Shown here: positions 35,947-44,929 of the stretch, piece after piece
Position numbering within the stretch: position 1 is the stretch's first letter
How the letters are laid out: the number at the start of each line of letters is the position of its first letter
Assembly (NCBI GenBank): GCA_016213785.1
Contig: JACQZQ010000053.1
Span: 124,001-188,000 of the forward strand
Reading direction: 5' to 3'
Source of the DNA: Acidobacteriota bacterium
Lineage (GTDB): Bacteria > Acidobacteriota > Blastocatellia > Chloracidobacteriales > JADJPF01
Length of the DNA stretch: 64,000 nucleotides
Translations under genes and position numbers: made by a program
The notes under the pieces: model-generated
The model's database searches: none
Told to the model about the DNA's origin: nothing
What the model saw: only the letters and a program-made list of their open reading frames with translations

Positions 35947-36951
35947 CTAAACAGAATATGTCTCTATGATTTTACTTAATCTAGGTATATCTATATTTCT
36001 ACCTGTTACTACAACTCCAATATTTTTATATTTGTCTAAGTCGATAGCGTTTGCTAGAAGCCCTGCGGCGGCTACTGCTGCTGAACCTTCTACTACCATA
36101 TGATCATAGTAAAGAAAATTATATATTGTTTGCTCAATTTCTTTTTCTGTAACAGTAACAATGTCTTTAACATATTTTTTTACTAAGGAAAAAGTACAGG
36201 TATTTTCTTCTAAATTTCCTGAGAGTCCATCAGCATAAGTAGGGGATTCTTCAACCACAACAATTTCACCAGCACGAAAAGAGCTTTGCATTGCTGTAGA
36301 ATTTTTTGGCTGTACTCCTATAACATCAATAGGTTTTTCAGGATTAAAATAAGTTGCTGCTATTGCTAAACCAGAAAGCAAGCCACCACCGCCTACAGGA
36401 GCAATTATTAAATCTAGAGCTTGTTGTTTTAACATCTCAATTGCAATAGTTCCTTGTCCCATAACTACATCCTCATCATTATAAGGAGATACAAACTCAA
36501 CTTGGCGTTCTTTAGCTAATTTACGAGCAAATAATTCTGCTTCATCATAACTATCCCCATAAATAATTAATTCTGCTCCAAATCCACTAATTGCTTTCAT
36601 TTTAGTTCTAGCTGCATTTTTAGGCACAACAATACTTGCTTGCATTGATAATTTTTTAGATGCATAAGCTACCCCAATACCATGATTACCTGCTGAAACA
36701 GCTAAAACCTTATCTATTCCCCTTTTTTTAAGTCTTAGTATTTTACTTAGTGCTCCACGTGGCTTAAATGAACCTGTTAATTGTAAGTTTTCCCACTTTA
36801 CCCAAATTTCTTTTTTTGACAAAGGTAAAGAACTTGGTTTATTAACTACATCTGATAACCAATCATTTTGTAGAAAAGGCGTAGGTAGCAGATAAGGGGA
36901 AATTAGGCTAGATGTTTGGTTAATTTCTATAATACTTATGTCATTTGTCAT
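35947..36951 (-). CDS. PLP-dependent threonine/serine dehydratase
   Basis: This 334-residue fold-type II PLP enzyme deaminates threonine or serine (or racemises serine). The PLP Lys is in LTGSFKPRGAL. The SAGNHGIGVAYAS segment binds the substrate carboxylate, and the Gly-rich phosphate loop is PVGGGGLLSG. Its length matches the catalytic domain alone, without the regulatory ACT-like domain of biosynthetic IlvA, so a catabolic or racemase role is more likely. It is convergent with the kinase gene and stands alone. Which amino acid it uses cannot be decided from the sequence. Confidence 0.85.
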   Translation of the reverse strand: MTNDISIIEINQTSSLISPYLLPTPFLQNDWLSDVVNKPSSLPLSKKEIWVKWENLQLTGSFKPRGALSKILRLKKRGIDKVLAVSAGNHGIGVAYASKKLSMQASIVVPKNAARTKMKAISGFGAELIIYGDSYDEAELFARKLAKERQVEFVSPYNDEDVVMGQGTIAIEMLKQQALDLIIAPVGGGGLLSGLAIAATYFNPEKPIDVIGVQPKNSTAMQSSFRAGEIVVVEESPTYADGLSGNLEENTCTFSLVKKYVKDIVTVTEKEIEQTIYNFLYYDHMVVEGSAAVAAAGLLANAIDLDKYKNIGVVVTGRNIDIPRLSKIIETYSV

Positions 36952-37144
36952 AAGATAAGTTTCGCTTTCTTAGATTTTTATTAAATTTTATTAAACTCTT
37001 TTGCTGGTTAGTTTGCTATTTAGTATAGGAGTTACACGAAATAGTTTAAGACAAAAGAATTTTGTAAAAGGTTATGGACGAAAAAATGCTTATTTAGCAA
37101 TAAAATAACTTTTTTATAAACATTTCATAAACATGGCATAGCTT

Positions 37145-37174
37145 TTGTGTAAGCGTTTCCTAAAATTTTATAAT
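37145..37174 (+). promoter_or_regulatory. Sigma-70-type promoter for the small membrane peptide gene
   Basis: TTGTGT (37145-37150) and TATAAT (37169-37174) are separated by 18 bases. Transcription would start near 37181, about 23 bases before the ATG of the small gene at 37204. Confidence 0.6.
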
Positions 37175-37203
37175 CAATTTTAAGCTTTTGAGGTCAAAGA
37201 GTC

Positions 37204-37293
37204 ATGATCAACACATCAACATCAATGAAAAATTTTGGCGTATTTATAGCATTTATTTTATTTTGGTTAGCTATAGCTTTCTTGCTTCAGTAA
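37204..37293 (+). CDS. 29-residue single-pass membrane peptide
   Basis: The frame ATG 37204 to TAA 37291-37293 encodes 29 residues: a short polar start (MINTSTSMKN) and then one hydrophobic helix (GVFIAFILFWLAIAFLLQ). An upstream GAGG (near 37190-37193) and a sigma-70-type promoter support expression. It lies in the gap between the dehydratase and zinc-finger genes, both on the other strand, so it is not a leader of a larger gene. I recognise no family. Small single-helix proteins often modulate membrane complexes, but that is only an analogy. Confidence 0.45.
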   Translation: MINTSTSMKNFGVFIAFILFWLAIAFLLQ

Positions 37294-37336
37294 GTTCTTT
37301 AGTTTTCTAGACACTTTGTTGTAAGCCTTTTATTTA

Positions 37337-37681
37337 TCAATCTTTATCCTTTAGTTTTTCTAGTTGTTTTTTAATTTCTTCTACTTTGTTTGGCGTAGTC
37401 TTACCATTAGTACACCAGGGACAAGGAATTTTTCTTTCTCTTGGAGCACTTAAATTATTAGTTTGAGGTTTACTAACTTGCATTTGACCATTGGAATCAA
37501 GTGATGCTTGTGGCCCGAACTCAATTTTTACTCCACCTTTTAAGGCTGGTTCTTTAGTTATAATTTGTCCTGAACCTTCACAAACTGGACAATCAGCCGT
37601 TGGTAGATTAGGAGCTATAACATAGGTATAAAGTCCATATATTCCTGCTACAAGCAGCGCAATAGTTATAAGCTTTTTCAT
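37337..37681 (-). CDS. Small membrane-anchored DnaJ-type zinc-finger protein
   Basis: This 114-residue protein has a hydrophobic N-terminal helix (about 4-23), an anchor or signal sequence. It then has two Cys pairs of the DnaJ central zinc-finger type: CPVCEGSGQI and CPWCTNGKT, separated by a 40-residue insertion. This gives a single two-pair zinc site. It has no J-domain. It may bind unfolded or thiol-containing partners on the outer face of the membrane, but there is no direct evidence. It is divergent from tgt (173-base gap). Confidence 0.65.
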   Translation of the reverse strand: MKKLITIALLVAGIYGLYTYVIAPNLPTADCPVCEGSGQIITKEPALKGGVKIEFGPQASLDSNGQMQVSKPQTNNLSAPRERKIPCPWCTNGKTTPNKVEEIKKQLEKLKDKD

Positions 37682-37854
37682 AAACTTCCCTTTATTTTCT
37701 GCTTAATTTTTTACTTAAAATCAATAAATATTTTAATTTACATAATATTTCTTCTAGTTTGATTTTCCAAAAGATTTTTACCCTACTACAATAACATCTT
37801 TTATTTTTATAAGTATCGTTACAAACCTTTCCAAAAATTTTTTAAGGGAAATAT

Positions 37855-38985
37855 ATGAAATTTGAGCTATTAAAAGAAGATAATGGTGCACGACTAGGAA
37901 AATTAGAAACAGCACATGGAATAATTGAGACTCCTATTTTTATGCCGGTTGGTACAGCAGGCACGGTTAAAGCTTTAACTCAAAATATGTTAGAAGAACT
38001 AGAGGCACAAATTATTTTAGGTAACACCTATCATCTTTATTTAAGACCAGGACATAAATTAATTGGCTCACTAGGAGGATTACATAAGTTTATTAGTTGG
38101 CCTCGTCCAATACTTACTGATAGCGGGGGTTTTCAAGTTTTTAGCCTTTCAGAAATCCGCAAAACTACTGAAGAAGGGGTTACTTTTAAGTCACATCTTG
38201 ATGGGTCAAAACATTTACTTAGCCCAGAAAAATCTATAGAAATTCAACTTGCTTTGGGTTCAGATATAATTATGGTTTTTGATGAATGTACCCCCTATCC
38301 TGCTACACCTAAACAAGTTGCAGACTCGCTAGCTTTAACTGCTCGTTGGGCTAGACGTTCTTTAGAAGAATTTAATCGTAGAACAGGCTCAGTAAAAGGA
38401 GAATCGGAAAGATCAGCCCTATTTGGTATTATTCAGGGAGGAGTTTACCTAGAGATGCGCAAGCAAAGCGCTGAAACACTACTAGAGCTAGATTTACCTG
38501 GTTATGCTATTGGAGGGCTTTCTGTTGGTGAGGAAAAAGGCTATACCTATGATGTGACAGAATATCTTGCTCCTTTAATGCCAAAGAATAAACCCCGTTA
38601 TTTAATGGGTGTTGGAACACCTGAAGATCTTATAGAATGTGTAGCACATGGCGTAGATATGTTTGATTGTGTTATGCCTAGCCGTAATGCTCGTAATGGA
38701 CAGTTGTTTACTAGTAAAGGAAAAATCAATATTAAAAATCTTAAATATGCTAAAGAAGATCGCCCTCTAGATGAGGATTGTAGCTGTCAAACCTGTAAGC
38801 GTTACTCTAGGGCTTATCTACGGCATTTATACCACTCTAAAGAGATTCTTTCCTCTATACTCTGTACTCAGCATAATATCCACTTCTACCTTGACACTAT
38901 GAAAAAAATCAGGCAAGCTATCCGTCTTGGTCTATTTAAGGAATTTCGCCAACAATACCTAGATAATCTTAAAGTAGAAAATTAA
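37855..38985 (+). CDS. tgt: tRNA-guanine transglycosylase
   Basis: This 376-residue enzyme exchanges guanine-34 for preQ1 in tRNAs with GUN anticodons, in the queuosine pathway. The motifs are clear: LTDSGGFQVFSL, QGGVY, GGLSVGE, the GVDMFDCVMPSRNARNG region with the nucleophilic Asp, and the zinc site CSCQTCKRYSRAYLRH. The length is typical of bacterial Tgt. It lies directly upstream of yajC-secD-secF, a widely conserved order, so they probably form one operon. The ATG at 37855 follows AAGGGAAAT. Confidence 0.96.
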   Translation: MKFELLKEDNGARLGKLETAHGIIETPIFMPVGTAGTVKALTQNMLEELEAQIILGNTYHLYLRPGHKLIGSLGGLHKFISWPRPILTDSGGFQVFSLSEIRKTTEEGVTFKSHLDGSKHLLSPEKSIEIQLALGSDIIMVFDECTPYPATPKQVADSLALTARWARRSLEEFNRRTGSVKGESERSALFGIIQGGVYLEMRKQSAETLLELDLPGYAIGGLSVGEEKGYTYDVTEYLAPLMPKNKPRYLMGVGTPEDLIECVAHGVDMFDCVMPSRNARNGQLFTSKGKINIKNLKYAKEDRPLDEDCSCQTCKRYSRAYLRHLYHSKEILSSILCTQHNIHFYLDTMKKIRQAIRLGLFKEFRQQYLDNLKVEN

Positions 38986-39063
38986 AATTTTCAAAAGATT
39001 AACCTTAGGTATAAAAGATTAATTCTTAAATAATAAAACTCTGAAAGTACTGAAGTAGATTTA

Positions 39064-39411
39064 ATGATGAATTGTTTTCTAGTATTTTTCCTTCAAGGTG
39101 CTCAAGGGGGCATTGGCTCAACATTAGTGTTGTTAATGCCTATGGTTTTTATCGTTATACTGTACCAATTTATGATTGCTAAACCACAACGTGAACAACG
39201 CCGAGTTCATGAAGAAATGCTTAAAAATCTAAAAGCAGGTGATAAGGTTATTACAAATAGCGGAATTTATGGCACAGTAACAGAACTTAATGAAAAAGAC
39301 CCAGAAGTGGTTCAACTACGCATTGCAGAAGCAGTAAAAATTAATATTGCTCGCAATGCTATTTCGGCTTTACAAGAAGCAAAAACAGCTAAGGAAAGTG
39401 AAAAGAAGTAA
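39064..39411 (+). CDS. yajC: Preprotein translocase subunit YajC
   Basis: This 115-residue protein has a hydrophobic N-terminal helix (about 18-40, LVLLMPMVFIVILYQFMI). The diagnostic KPQREQRRVHEEMLKNLKAGDKVITNSGIYGTV follows in order (conserved motif MLKNLKAGDKV). It associates with SecDF and the SecYEG translocon at the inner membrane. It sits between tgt and secD, the usual order. ATGs at 39064 and 39067 are both possible starts. Confidence 0.95.
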   Translation: MMNCFLVFFLQGAQGGIGSTLVLLMPMVFIVILYQFMIAKPQREQRRVHEEMLKNLKAGDKVITNSGIYGTVTELNEKDPEVVQLRIAEAVKINIARNAISALQEAKTAKESEKK

Positions 39412-39413
39412 AA

Positions 39414-41093
39414 ATGCGTAAGAGTGATTTAAGATCTAGAGTATTTGTTATTGCTATTATTACCTTAATCAGTTTGTTACTTATTTTTTATCCACGTACT
39501 ACTGATGAACAAGGGCGCAAACGAACTGGTCAAGAAATGTTAAAAGATTTTACATCTTTAACAGCTATTAAAGCTAACATGCAGAGTCATATTAAGCTTG
39601 GCTTGGATCTAAAGGGTGGTTCTCACTTAGTGATGCAAGTGCAAACAGATGAAGTTATTAAGCAACTTACAGATAATAGTACTAACCAAGCTGGAGAAGC
39701 ATTAAAAAAAGCTAATATCCCTCTAAAAGCTGTAACTAGTCCTGCTCCTGGACAAATAAATGTTGAGTTAAATGATGCAGGTCGTTTTGATGAGGCAAAA
39801 ACTAAAATACAAAACGAGCTTGGCCCAGAGTGGCAATTTAGTAAAACAGGGGCTACAACATTAAGCTATACATTACCCAGTATAGCTGCTGATGAACGGC
39901 GTGCACAAGCTTTTCGCCAAGCAATGGAAATTATTGAAAACCGTGTTAATGCCTTTGGTGTAGCTGAACCTACTATTCAAAGTCATGGCCCGGAAAAAGC
40001 CTATCAGATACTATTGCAACTCCCAGGTGTAGATGACCCAGAACGTGTTAAAGATTTGATTAGAACTGAGTCGCGATTAGAATTAAAAGCCGTTGTAGGC
40101 CAGCCACAAACTCATCAAACAAAAGAACAAGCCTTACAAGCTGCTGCTAGTAGCGGAACACCTGTTTCTAACATTGAAGCCCTACCTGTAGCACCAGAGC
40201 CAAATAGTGGAACTACTGAGGGTGGTTTTATTGCAGTAGAAAAAACTGCTGTTATAACAGGTATTGATCTACGTGACGCTTCAGCTGTTCCTTCCCGCTA
40301 TAATGTACAAGATTACGAAATACACTTTACGCTAAATCAAGCAGGTGCAGAACGATTTGGAACTTGGACAGGTGCAAATATTGGAAAATATCTAGCTGTT
40401 GTTCTTAATGGTCAAGTTAAAACTTTCCCAAGAATAAATGATCGTATTACTGATAGAGGCCAAATTACAGGAGATTTTACTAAAGAAACAGGAGAAGATT
40501 TAGCTCTAGTCTTACGTTCAGGCGCTTTACCTGCAAAAATAGTCTACTTAGAAGAGCGAACCGTAGGCCCTTCCCTAGGTGCTGATTCCATTCAACAAGG
40601 TGTTCTTGCTTCAGTTGTAGGGCTACTTCTAGTAATGGTTTTTATGCTATTTTACTATCGCCTTTCAGGATTAAACGCAATTATTGCTTTAATCTTAAAC
40701 TTAATTTTTCTTATAGCAGGTCTAGCTTTATGTAAAGCTACATTAACCTTACCAGGTATTGCAGGAATAATTCTTTTAATAGGTATGGCAGTAGATTCTA
40801 ATGTGTTAATTTTTGAGCGCATTAGAGAAGAATTAAGATTAGGTAAAATAGTTCCTTCTGCTGTGGATAGTGGTTTTAATAAAGCCTTCCTTACAATTAT
40901 TGATACTCACGTAACAACTATTGTTTCCGCTTTTTTCCTTTTTATCTTTGGCACAGGCCCTATTAGAGGTTTTGCTGTGACTTTGATTATAGGTCTACTT
41001 GCTAATCTATTTACTTCTGTTTATGTTTCTAGGTCAATGTTTATTTATTGGCTTGCTCGGGGTGGGCCAAAGGTCGATAAAATAAGCATTTAA
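39414..41093 (+). CDS. secD: Protein translocase subunit SecD
   Basis: This is a 559-residue membrane protein. It has an N-terminal helix (about 8-25), a long periplasmic domain with GLDLKGGSHLVMQV near its start, and six C-terminal helices with GMAVDSNVLIFERIREEL, the conserved segment of the proton-driven RND-like domain. With SecF it drives late steps of protein export using the proton gradient. The ATG begins 3 bases after the yajC stop, so the genes are translationally coupled. The length is normal for bacteria with separate SecD and SecF. Confidence 0.96.
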   Translation: MRKSDLRSRVFVIAIITLISLLLIFYPRTTDEQGRKRTGQEMLKDFTSLTAIKANMQSHIKLGLDLKGGSHLVMQVQTDEVIKQLTDNSTNQAGEALKKANIPLKAVTSPAPGQINVELNDAGRFDEAKTKIQNELGPEWQFSKTGATTLSYTLPSIAADERRAQAFRQAMEIIENRVNAFGVAEPTIQSHGPEKAYQILLQLPGVDDPERVKDLIRTESRLELKAVVGQPQTHQTKEQALQAAASSGTPVSNIEALPVAPEPNSGTTEGGFIAVEKTAVITGIDLRDASAVPSRYNVQDYEIHFTLNQAGAERFGTWTGANIGKYLAVVLNGQVKTFPRINDRITDRGQITGDFTKETGEDLALVLRSGALPAKIVYLEERTVGPSLGADSIQQGVLASVVGLLLVMVFMLFYYRLSGLNAIIALILNLIFLIAGLALCKATLTLPGIAGIILLIGMAVDSNVLIFERIREELRLGKIVPSAVDSGFNKAFLTIIDTHVTTIVSAFFLFIFGTGPIRGFAVTLIIGLLANLFTSVYVSRSMFIYWLARGGPKVDKISI

Positions 41094-41159
41094 TTAAATA
41101 TAGTTAAACGCTTTAACAATTTTGGCTCCTTTTATAGATTAAAATTTTGGATATAGGTT

Positions 41160-42434
41160 ATGATAGAAATTTTTAAGCATGCTAACTACGATTTCATAGG
41201 TAAAAAGAATATTTTAATTTCTATTACTGTTATTATCTCTTTACTAGGAATCATTTCCTTTTTTGTTAAAGGATTTAACTTAGGTATAGATTTTTCTGGT
41301 GGAACATTAGTTACTGTAAGATTTAAGAAAGCCCATGATGATACTAGGTTGCGTACAGCTTTAGCTAAACAAAATATAGACGCTACAAAAGTAATTATTC
41401 AGCCCATAAGTCAGATTGGCGAATCAAGTAAAAATGATGTTTTAATTCGTCTTCCTCAAACCCTAGCTGATGAAAAATCAGGAGGCGGGATAGATGCTGA
41501 TAAAAAGCGAATAATAGAGGCATTAAATAGTCATTACACAGAAATTTCTCAAGAAACGCGAACCGGAAAAGTTGATGTTAATAATAGCGGTACAGAAACT
41601 ATTAAAAATGCTTTGATTGCTAAAGCCCCTTTAGGTGGAGAGGCTGGTGCAGAAGAAGAATATGCAAAACTTGCTTCTTCCATTACTAAATTCCGTGACT
41701 CACAACGAGGTGGACTTATAAGTGATATTAGTGAAATTCCTAGCACAGGTCTTGATGCTAAACTAACAGGAGCATTAAAAGATGTTTTTTATGCAGGGGA
41801 TTTTAATATTGTTGATGCTTCAGTTGTTGGCCCACAAGTAGGAAATGAGCTACGTAATCGTGCTATTTATGTAACACTTGCATCTTTAGTAGGGATGCTT
41901 ATTTATATTGCTTTCCGATTTGAGCTTATTTATGGAGTAGGCGCAGTAGTAGCCACAATCCATGATGTTATTGTAACTTTAGCCTTTTTCTCTATTTTCC
42001 AATGGGAAATAAGCCTTAATGTAATAGCTGCTTTACTTACCTTAATTGGCTATTCAATGAATGACACAATTGTAATATTTGACCGTATTCGTGAAACTCT
42101 TAGGATTAAACGCCGAGATGATTTAGACTCATTATCAAATGAGGCTATTAACCAAACACTTTCAAGAACAATTATTATATCAGGTTTAACCTTTTTATCA
42201 GTTTGTGCTTTAGTGCTTTTTGGTGGGCCGGTTTTAAGAGGCTTTTCTCTAACTTTATTTATAGGTATTCTTGTAGGAACCTATTCTTCAATAGCTATAG
42301 CTACACCTATTATGCTTTGGTGGAAACATATTACTATTGATAGAGTAAAATTAGCTGAACAGGCTAAAAAGGCTTCTAAATCAGCAGATGAGCCTAAGTT
42401 TAGTAAAACAGAGAAAAAATCAGAGAAAAATTAA
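41160..42434 (+). CDS. secF: Protein translocase subunit SecF
   Basis: This 424-residue partner of SecD shows GIDFSGGTLVTVRF in the periplasmic part and IGYSMNDTIVIFDRIRE in the membrane domain. It is longer than the usual 300-320 residues because of an insertion of about 70 residues in the periplasmic region (about residues 100-200, including SGGGIDADKKR and GGEAGAEEEYAKLASS). It ends in a Lys-rich cytoplasmic tail. It follows secD by 66 bases and is closed by a strong terminator. Confidence 0.94.
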   Translation: MIEIFKHANYDFIGKKNILISITVIISLLGIISFFVKGFNLGIDFSGGTLVTVRFKKAHDDTRLRTALAKQNIDATKVIIQPISQIGESSKNDVLIRLPQTLADEKSGGGIDADKKRIIEALNSHYTEISQETRTGKVDVNNSGTETIKNALIAKAPLGGEAGAEEEYAKLASSITKFRDSQRGGLISDISEIPSTGLDAKLTGALKDVFYAGDFNIVDASVVGPQVGNELRNRAIYVTLASLVGMLIYIAFRFELIYGVGAVVATIHDVIVTLAFFSIFQWEISLNVIAALLTLIGYSMNDTIVIFDRIRETLRIKRRDDLDSLSNEAINQTLSRTIIISGLTFLSVCALVLFGGPVLRGFSLTLFIGILVGTYSSIAIATPIMLWWKHITIDRVKLAEQAKKASKSADEPKFSKTEKKSEKN

Positions 42435-42469
42435 ACTAATTAGTTTTTAATAGATATATTTCCTAGGAA

Positions 42470-42505
42470 AATAAAGCTCAGAAAACTTTCTGAGCTTTAT
42501 TTTTT
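42470..42505 (+). terminator. Rho-independent terminator after secF
   Basis: AATAAAGCTCAGAAA pairs with TTCTGAGCTTTATT, followed by T residues. It closes the tgt-yajC-secD-secF unit. Confidence 0.9.
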
Positions 42506-42611
42506 GTCTCTTAAAGCTAATTTAACCTATTCTAATTTAAGGGTTTATGTAATATTATTGACCCATAGAGGCTTTTTTAGAATATTTTGGTAGGTAAAGC
42601 AAGAAAAACTC

Positions 42612-42640
42612 TTGACTAGGATAATTATGAATAGTAAAAT
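42612..42640 (+). promoter_or_regulatory. Sigma-70-type promoter upstream of tonB
   Basis: TTGACT (42612-42617) and TAAAAT (42635-42640) are separated by 17 bases. This gives a leader of about 235 bases before the tonB-like gene. The rest of the 447-base gap 42435-42881 shows only the secF terminator and a hairpin next to the ribosome binding site. Confidence 0.55.
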
Positions 42641-42841
42641 TTTTTCGTTGCTGGCCTACAAATATTCAATATAAACGATACGGACTATCCAAAAATGTAA
42701 CAACTCTATTTTCTAAAAATTAGAAACATATTCTTTATTTTTAGCAGAAATATTAGTTTTTTGTTAGTCTTATCTTGTTTTATTCTTTCATGCACGTCCT
42801 AAAAATCGAAAATCTTTATTCTTAAATCCTAAAGAAGAAAA

Positions 42842-42869
42842 CCTTCGGCCCATCGGTACCGAAGGGAGG
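42842..42869 (+). promoter_or_regulatory. Leader hairpin overlapping the tonB Shine-Dalgarno
   Basis: CCTTCGG (42842-42848) pairs with CCGAAGG (42859-42865) and runs straight into GGGAGG (42864-42869), 13 bases before the ATG at 42882. The stem could limit or protect ribosome access. Confidence 0.5.
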
Positions 42870-42881
42870 TTTAGCCCAACT

Positions 42882-43670
42882 ATGTTTGAATCAACCCTAG
42901 TAGAATCAACTCAAGGGAAGCGTGACAGCAGAACGGCTTTTTTCTTTGTTGCTACTTCCACTATTTGGACTTTGTCTTTAATTGGGGCTATTGTTGGTGG
43001 TATTTTATTTTATGATGCTAAGCTAGATGAGCAAATGCAAATGCTTACAATGCTAGCACCACCACCACCACCACCACCACCACCACCACCAGCATCTTCA
43101 GCCCCTAAGGTGACTCCAAAAACAGCACCAACACTCTCTATTAATATGGCTGTAAAAGAGCCACCAAAAGAAATTCCTAAACCTACACAGCTAGCAAAAG
43201 TCGAAACCAACACAGGTAACTTAGATGTTGGCGTAGAAGGTGGCGTAGAAGGTGGTGTAGCAGGTGGCGTAGCAGGCGGTGTAGTAGGCGGTGTTATTGG
43301 AGGAACTGGCCCAGCTGCAGAACCACCACCACCACCACCAGAACCTGTACCAGACCCACCTAAAGCAGAACCACCACCACCTTCTATTGTACGACGTAGT
43401 GAAGGCGTTATTCGTGGTAATGCTTTAGATAAACCTTCTCCTGATTATCCACCATTAGCTAAAACTGCTCATGTGGAAGGGGATGTAGTAGTTGAAATAA
43501 CTATTGGTGAAGATGGTAGTGTTTCTAATGCTAGAGTAATTAGTGGACACCCACTATTACAAGCATCAGCCCTATCTGCTGCAAAACGTTGGAAATTTAA
43601 GCCTACTCTGCTTAATAATACAGCAGTAAAGGTTTCTGGCGTACTTACTTTTCGTTTCAAACTCTCATAA
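42882..43670 (+). CDS. tonB: TonB-family energy transducer
   Basis: This 262-residue periplasm-spanning protein has a cytoplasmic start and one membrane helix (about 27-47, IWTLSLIGAIVGGILFYDA). A run of Pro follows immediately, then Lys/Pro-rich and Gly/Val/Glu-rich repeats (VEGGVAGGV). The TonB C-terminal domain lies at about 185-262 (DYPPLAKTAHVEGDVVVEI, ISGHPLLQASALSAAKRWKF). It would couple ExbB/ExbD proton flow to outer-membrane transporters. No Fur-like site is visible upstream. The exbB, exbD and exbD-like genes follow directly, forming a normal four-gene TonB system. Confidence 0.9.
   Translation: MFESTLVESTQGKRDSRTAFFFVATSTIWTLSLIGAIVGGILFYDAKLDEQMQMLTMLAPPPPPPPPPPPASSAPKVTPKTAPTLSINMAVKEPPKEIPKPTQLAKVETNTGNLDVGVEGGVEGGVAGGVAGGVVGGVIGGTGPAAEPPPPPPEPVPDPPKAEPPPPSIVRRSEGVIRGNALDKPSPDYPPLAKTAHVEGDVVVEITIGEDGSVSNARVISGHPLLQASALSAAKRWKFKPTLLNNTAVKVSGVLTFRFKLS
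43058..43090 (+). repeat. ACC trinucleotide run encoding polyproline
   Basis: Eleven consecutive ACC units encode the proline run directly after the TonB membrane helix. Polyproline translation would need EF-P, and copy number may vary between strains. Confidence 0.9.
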
Positions 43671-43703
43671 ACTTATAAAATACTTTTGGAGGTTATAGCT
43701 CAG

Positions 43704-44444
43704 ATGCTTTTCACTAAACTTACATTAATTAGTTATCAAGTAGCCTTTTTCTTACAAGAGGCTAGTCAAACAGAAGACTTCACTATGTGGGGTATGATTC
43801 AAAAAATGGGTTGGACTGCTCGCGCTGTTGCAATCATCCTTGCCTTTATGTCTATGTATTCAATAGCGGTTATGATTGAGCGCTTTCTTACTTACAAAGC
43901 CGCTCGTGATCAATCTAGAGAATTTGCTCCTAGAGTAGCTCAAGCCCTTAAAGATAATCGTATTGAAGAAGCTATTAATATTTCTGACCGTCATCGTAAG
44001 AGCCACTTAGCTATAGTTGTTAATGCTGGTTTACAAGAATTCCAAGCTCATCAAATGAGTAATGAAATCTCTGGTGATATAATTGACGCTTCTAAACGCG
44101 CTCTACAACGCGCTACAGCCGTTAAATCTGCTGAGTTTAAGCGTGGCCTATCAGCTCTTGCTACTATTGGTTCAACCGCTCCATTTGTAGGATTATTTGG
44201 AACTGTAGTAGGTATTATTAATGCGTTCACTGGTATGAAAGCTGCTGAATCTGCTGGTATTTCTGCTGTAGCAGGTGGTATCTCTGAAGCTCTAGTAGAA
44301 ACAGCATTTGGTTTAATCGTGGCTATTCCTGCTGTATGGATGTATAACTATTTCCAAGGTAAAGTGGATTCTTTCCAAGTTGAAATGGAAAATTCTTCTA
44401 GCGAACTAATTGATTACTTCTTAAAGAGAAGAGGAGCTAGATAA
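43704..44444 (+). CDS. exbB: ExbB/TolQ-family proton channel subunit
   Basis: This 246-residue inner-membrane protein of the MotA/TolQ/ExbB family has three hydrophobic helices. The conserved LATIGSTAPFVGLFGTVVGI segment lies in the second helix region and ISEALVETAFGLIVAIPAV in the third. With ExbD it uses the proton gradient to energise TonB. A TTG at 43686 opens a longer frame, but GGAGG at 43688-43692 serves the ATG at 43704. It follows tonB by 33 bases and precedes exbD by 2 bases. Confidence 0.93.
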   Translation: MLFTKLTLISYQVAFFLQEASQTEDFTMWGMIQKMGWTARAVAIILAFMSMYSIAVMIERFLTYKAARDQSREFAPRVAQALKDNRIEEAINISDRHRKSHLAIVVNAGLQEFQAHQMSNEISGDIIDASKRALQRATAVKSAEFKRGLSALATIGSTAPFVGLFGTVVGIINAFTGMKAAESAGISAVAGGISEALVETAFGLIVAIPAVWMYNYFQGKVDSFQVEMENSSSELIDYFLKRRGAR

Positions 44445-44446
44445 AT

Positions 44447-44881
44447 ATGAGTATGTCAACAGGCGGTAGTGGCGGTTTTACCTCAGAAATAAATGTTACC
44501 CCAATGGTTGACGTTATGCTGGTATTACTTATTATCTTTATGGTAGTAACCCCAATGTTACAATCTGGTGTTAGCGTAGTAATGCCAAAAACTAAAAACT
44601 CGGAAGAAGACCAAAATATCAACAAAGAAACAGCTGTTGTTATTGCTATACCAACGGATGGACAATTTTATGTTGGTAAAGAAGTTATTACTAAAGAAAG
44701 ACTGACAGAAAAAGTAAAAGCTATGATGGAGAATCGTAAAATTGAAGACCGCGTTGTTTATATAAAAGGCGGAGCAATGGTTAGTTATGGTTCAATAGTT
44801 GATACTATTTCTTCAATTCGTGAGTCTGGTATAGACCGCATTGGTTTGGTAACAGAAAAAGATAAAGACGTAAAGAAATAA
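44447..44881 (+). CDS. exbD: ExbD/TolR-family protein, first copy
   Basis: This 144-residue protein has one N-terminal membrane helix. The characteristic EINVTPMVDVMLVLLIIFMV contains the proton-relaying Asp. A periplasmic domain completes it. The start ATG is 2 bases past the exbB stop, so the two are coupled. It works with ExbB; two ExbD-type genes in tandem are common in this kind of cluster. Confidence 0.93.
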   Translation: MSMSTGGSGGFTSEINVTPMVDVMLVLLIIFMVVTPMLQSGVSVVMPKTKNSEEDQNINKETAVVIAIPTDGQFYVGKEVITKERLTEKVKAMMENRKIEDRVVYIKGGAMVSYGSIVDTISSIRESGIDRIGLVTEKDKDVKK

Positions 44882-44929
44882 GCAGTCTAAAAATAAAGCT
44901 AATTACTGCTTGAGAGGAGTAAGAAACTT

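Noticed and set aside
37133-37150. Sigma-54 promoter TGGCAT-N5-TTGTG before the small peptide
   Set aside because: The -12 element has GT instead of GC, and a better sigma-70 pair overlaps it.
42627-42674. 15-codon reading frame upstream of tonB
   Set aside because: It begins inside the predicted promoter spacer, and has no conserved or membrane-like content.
43010-43213. Minus-strand Gly-rich reading frame
   Set aside because: It is the complement of the ACC run in tonB, with no ribosome site of its own.
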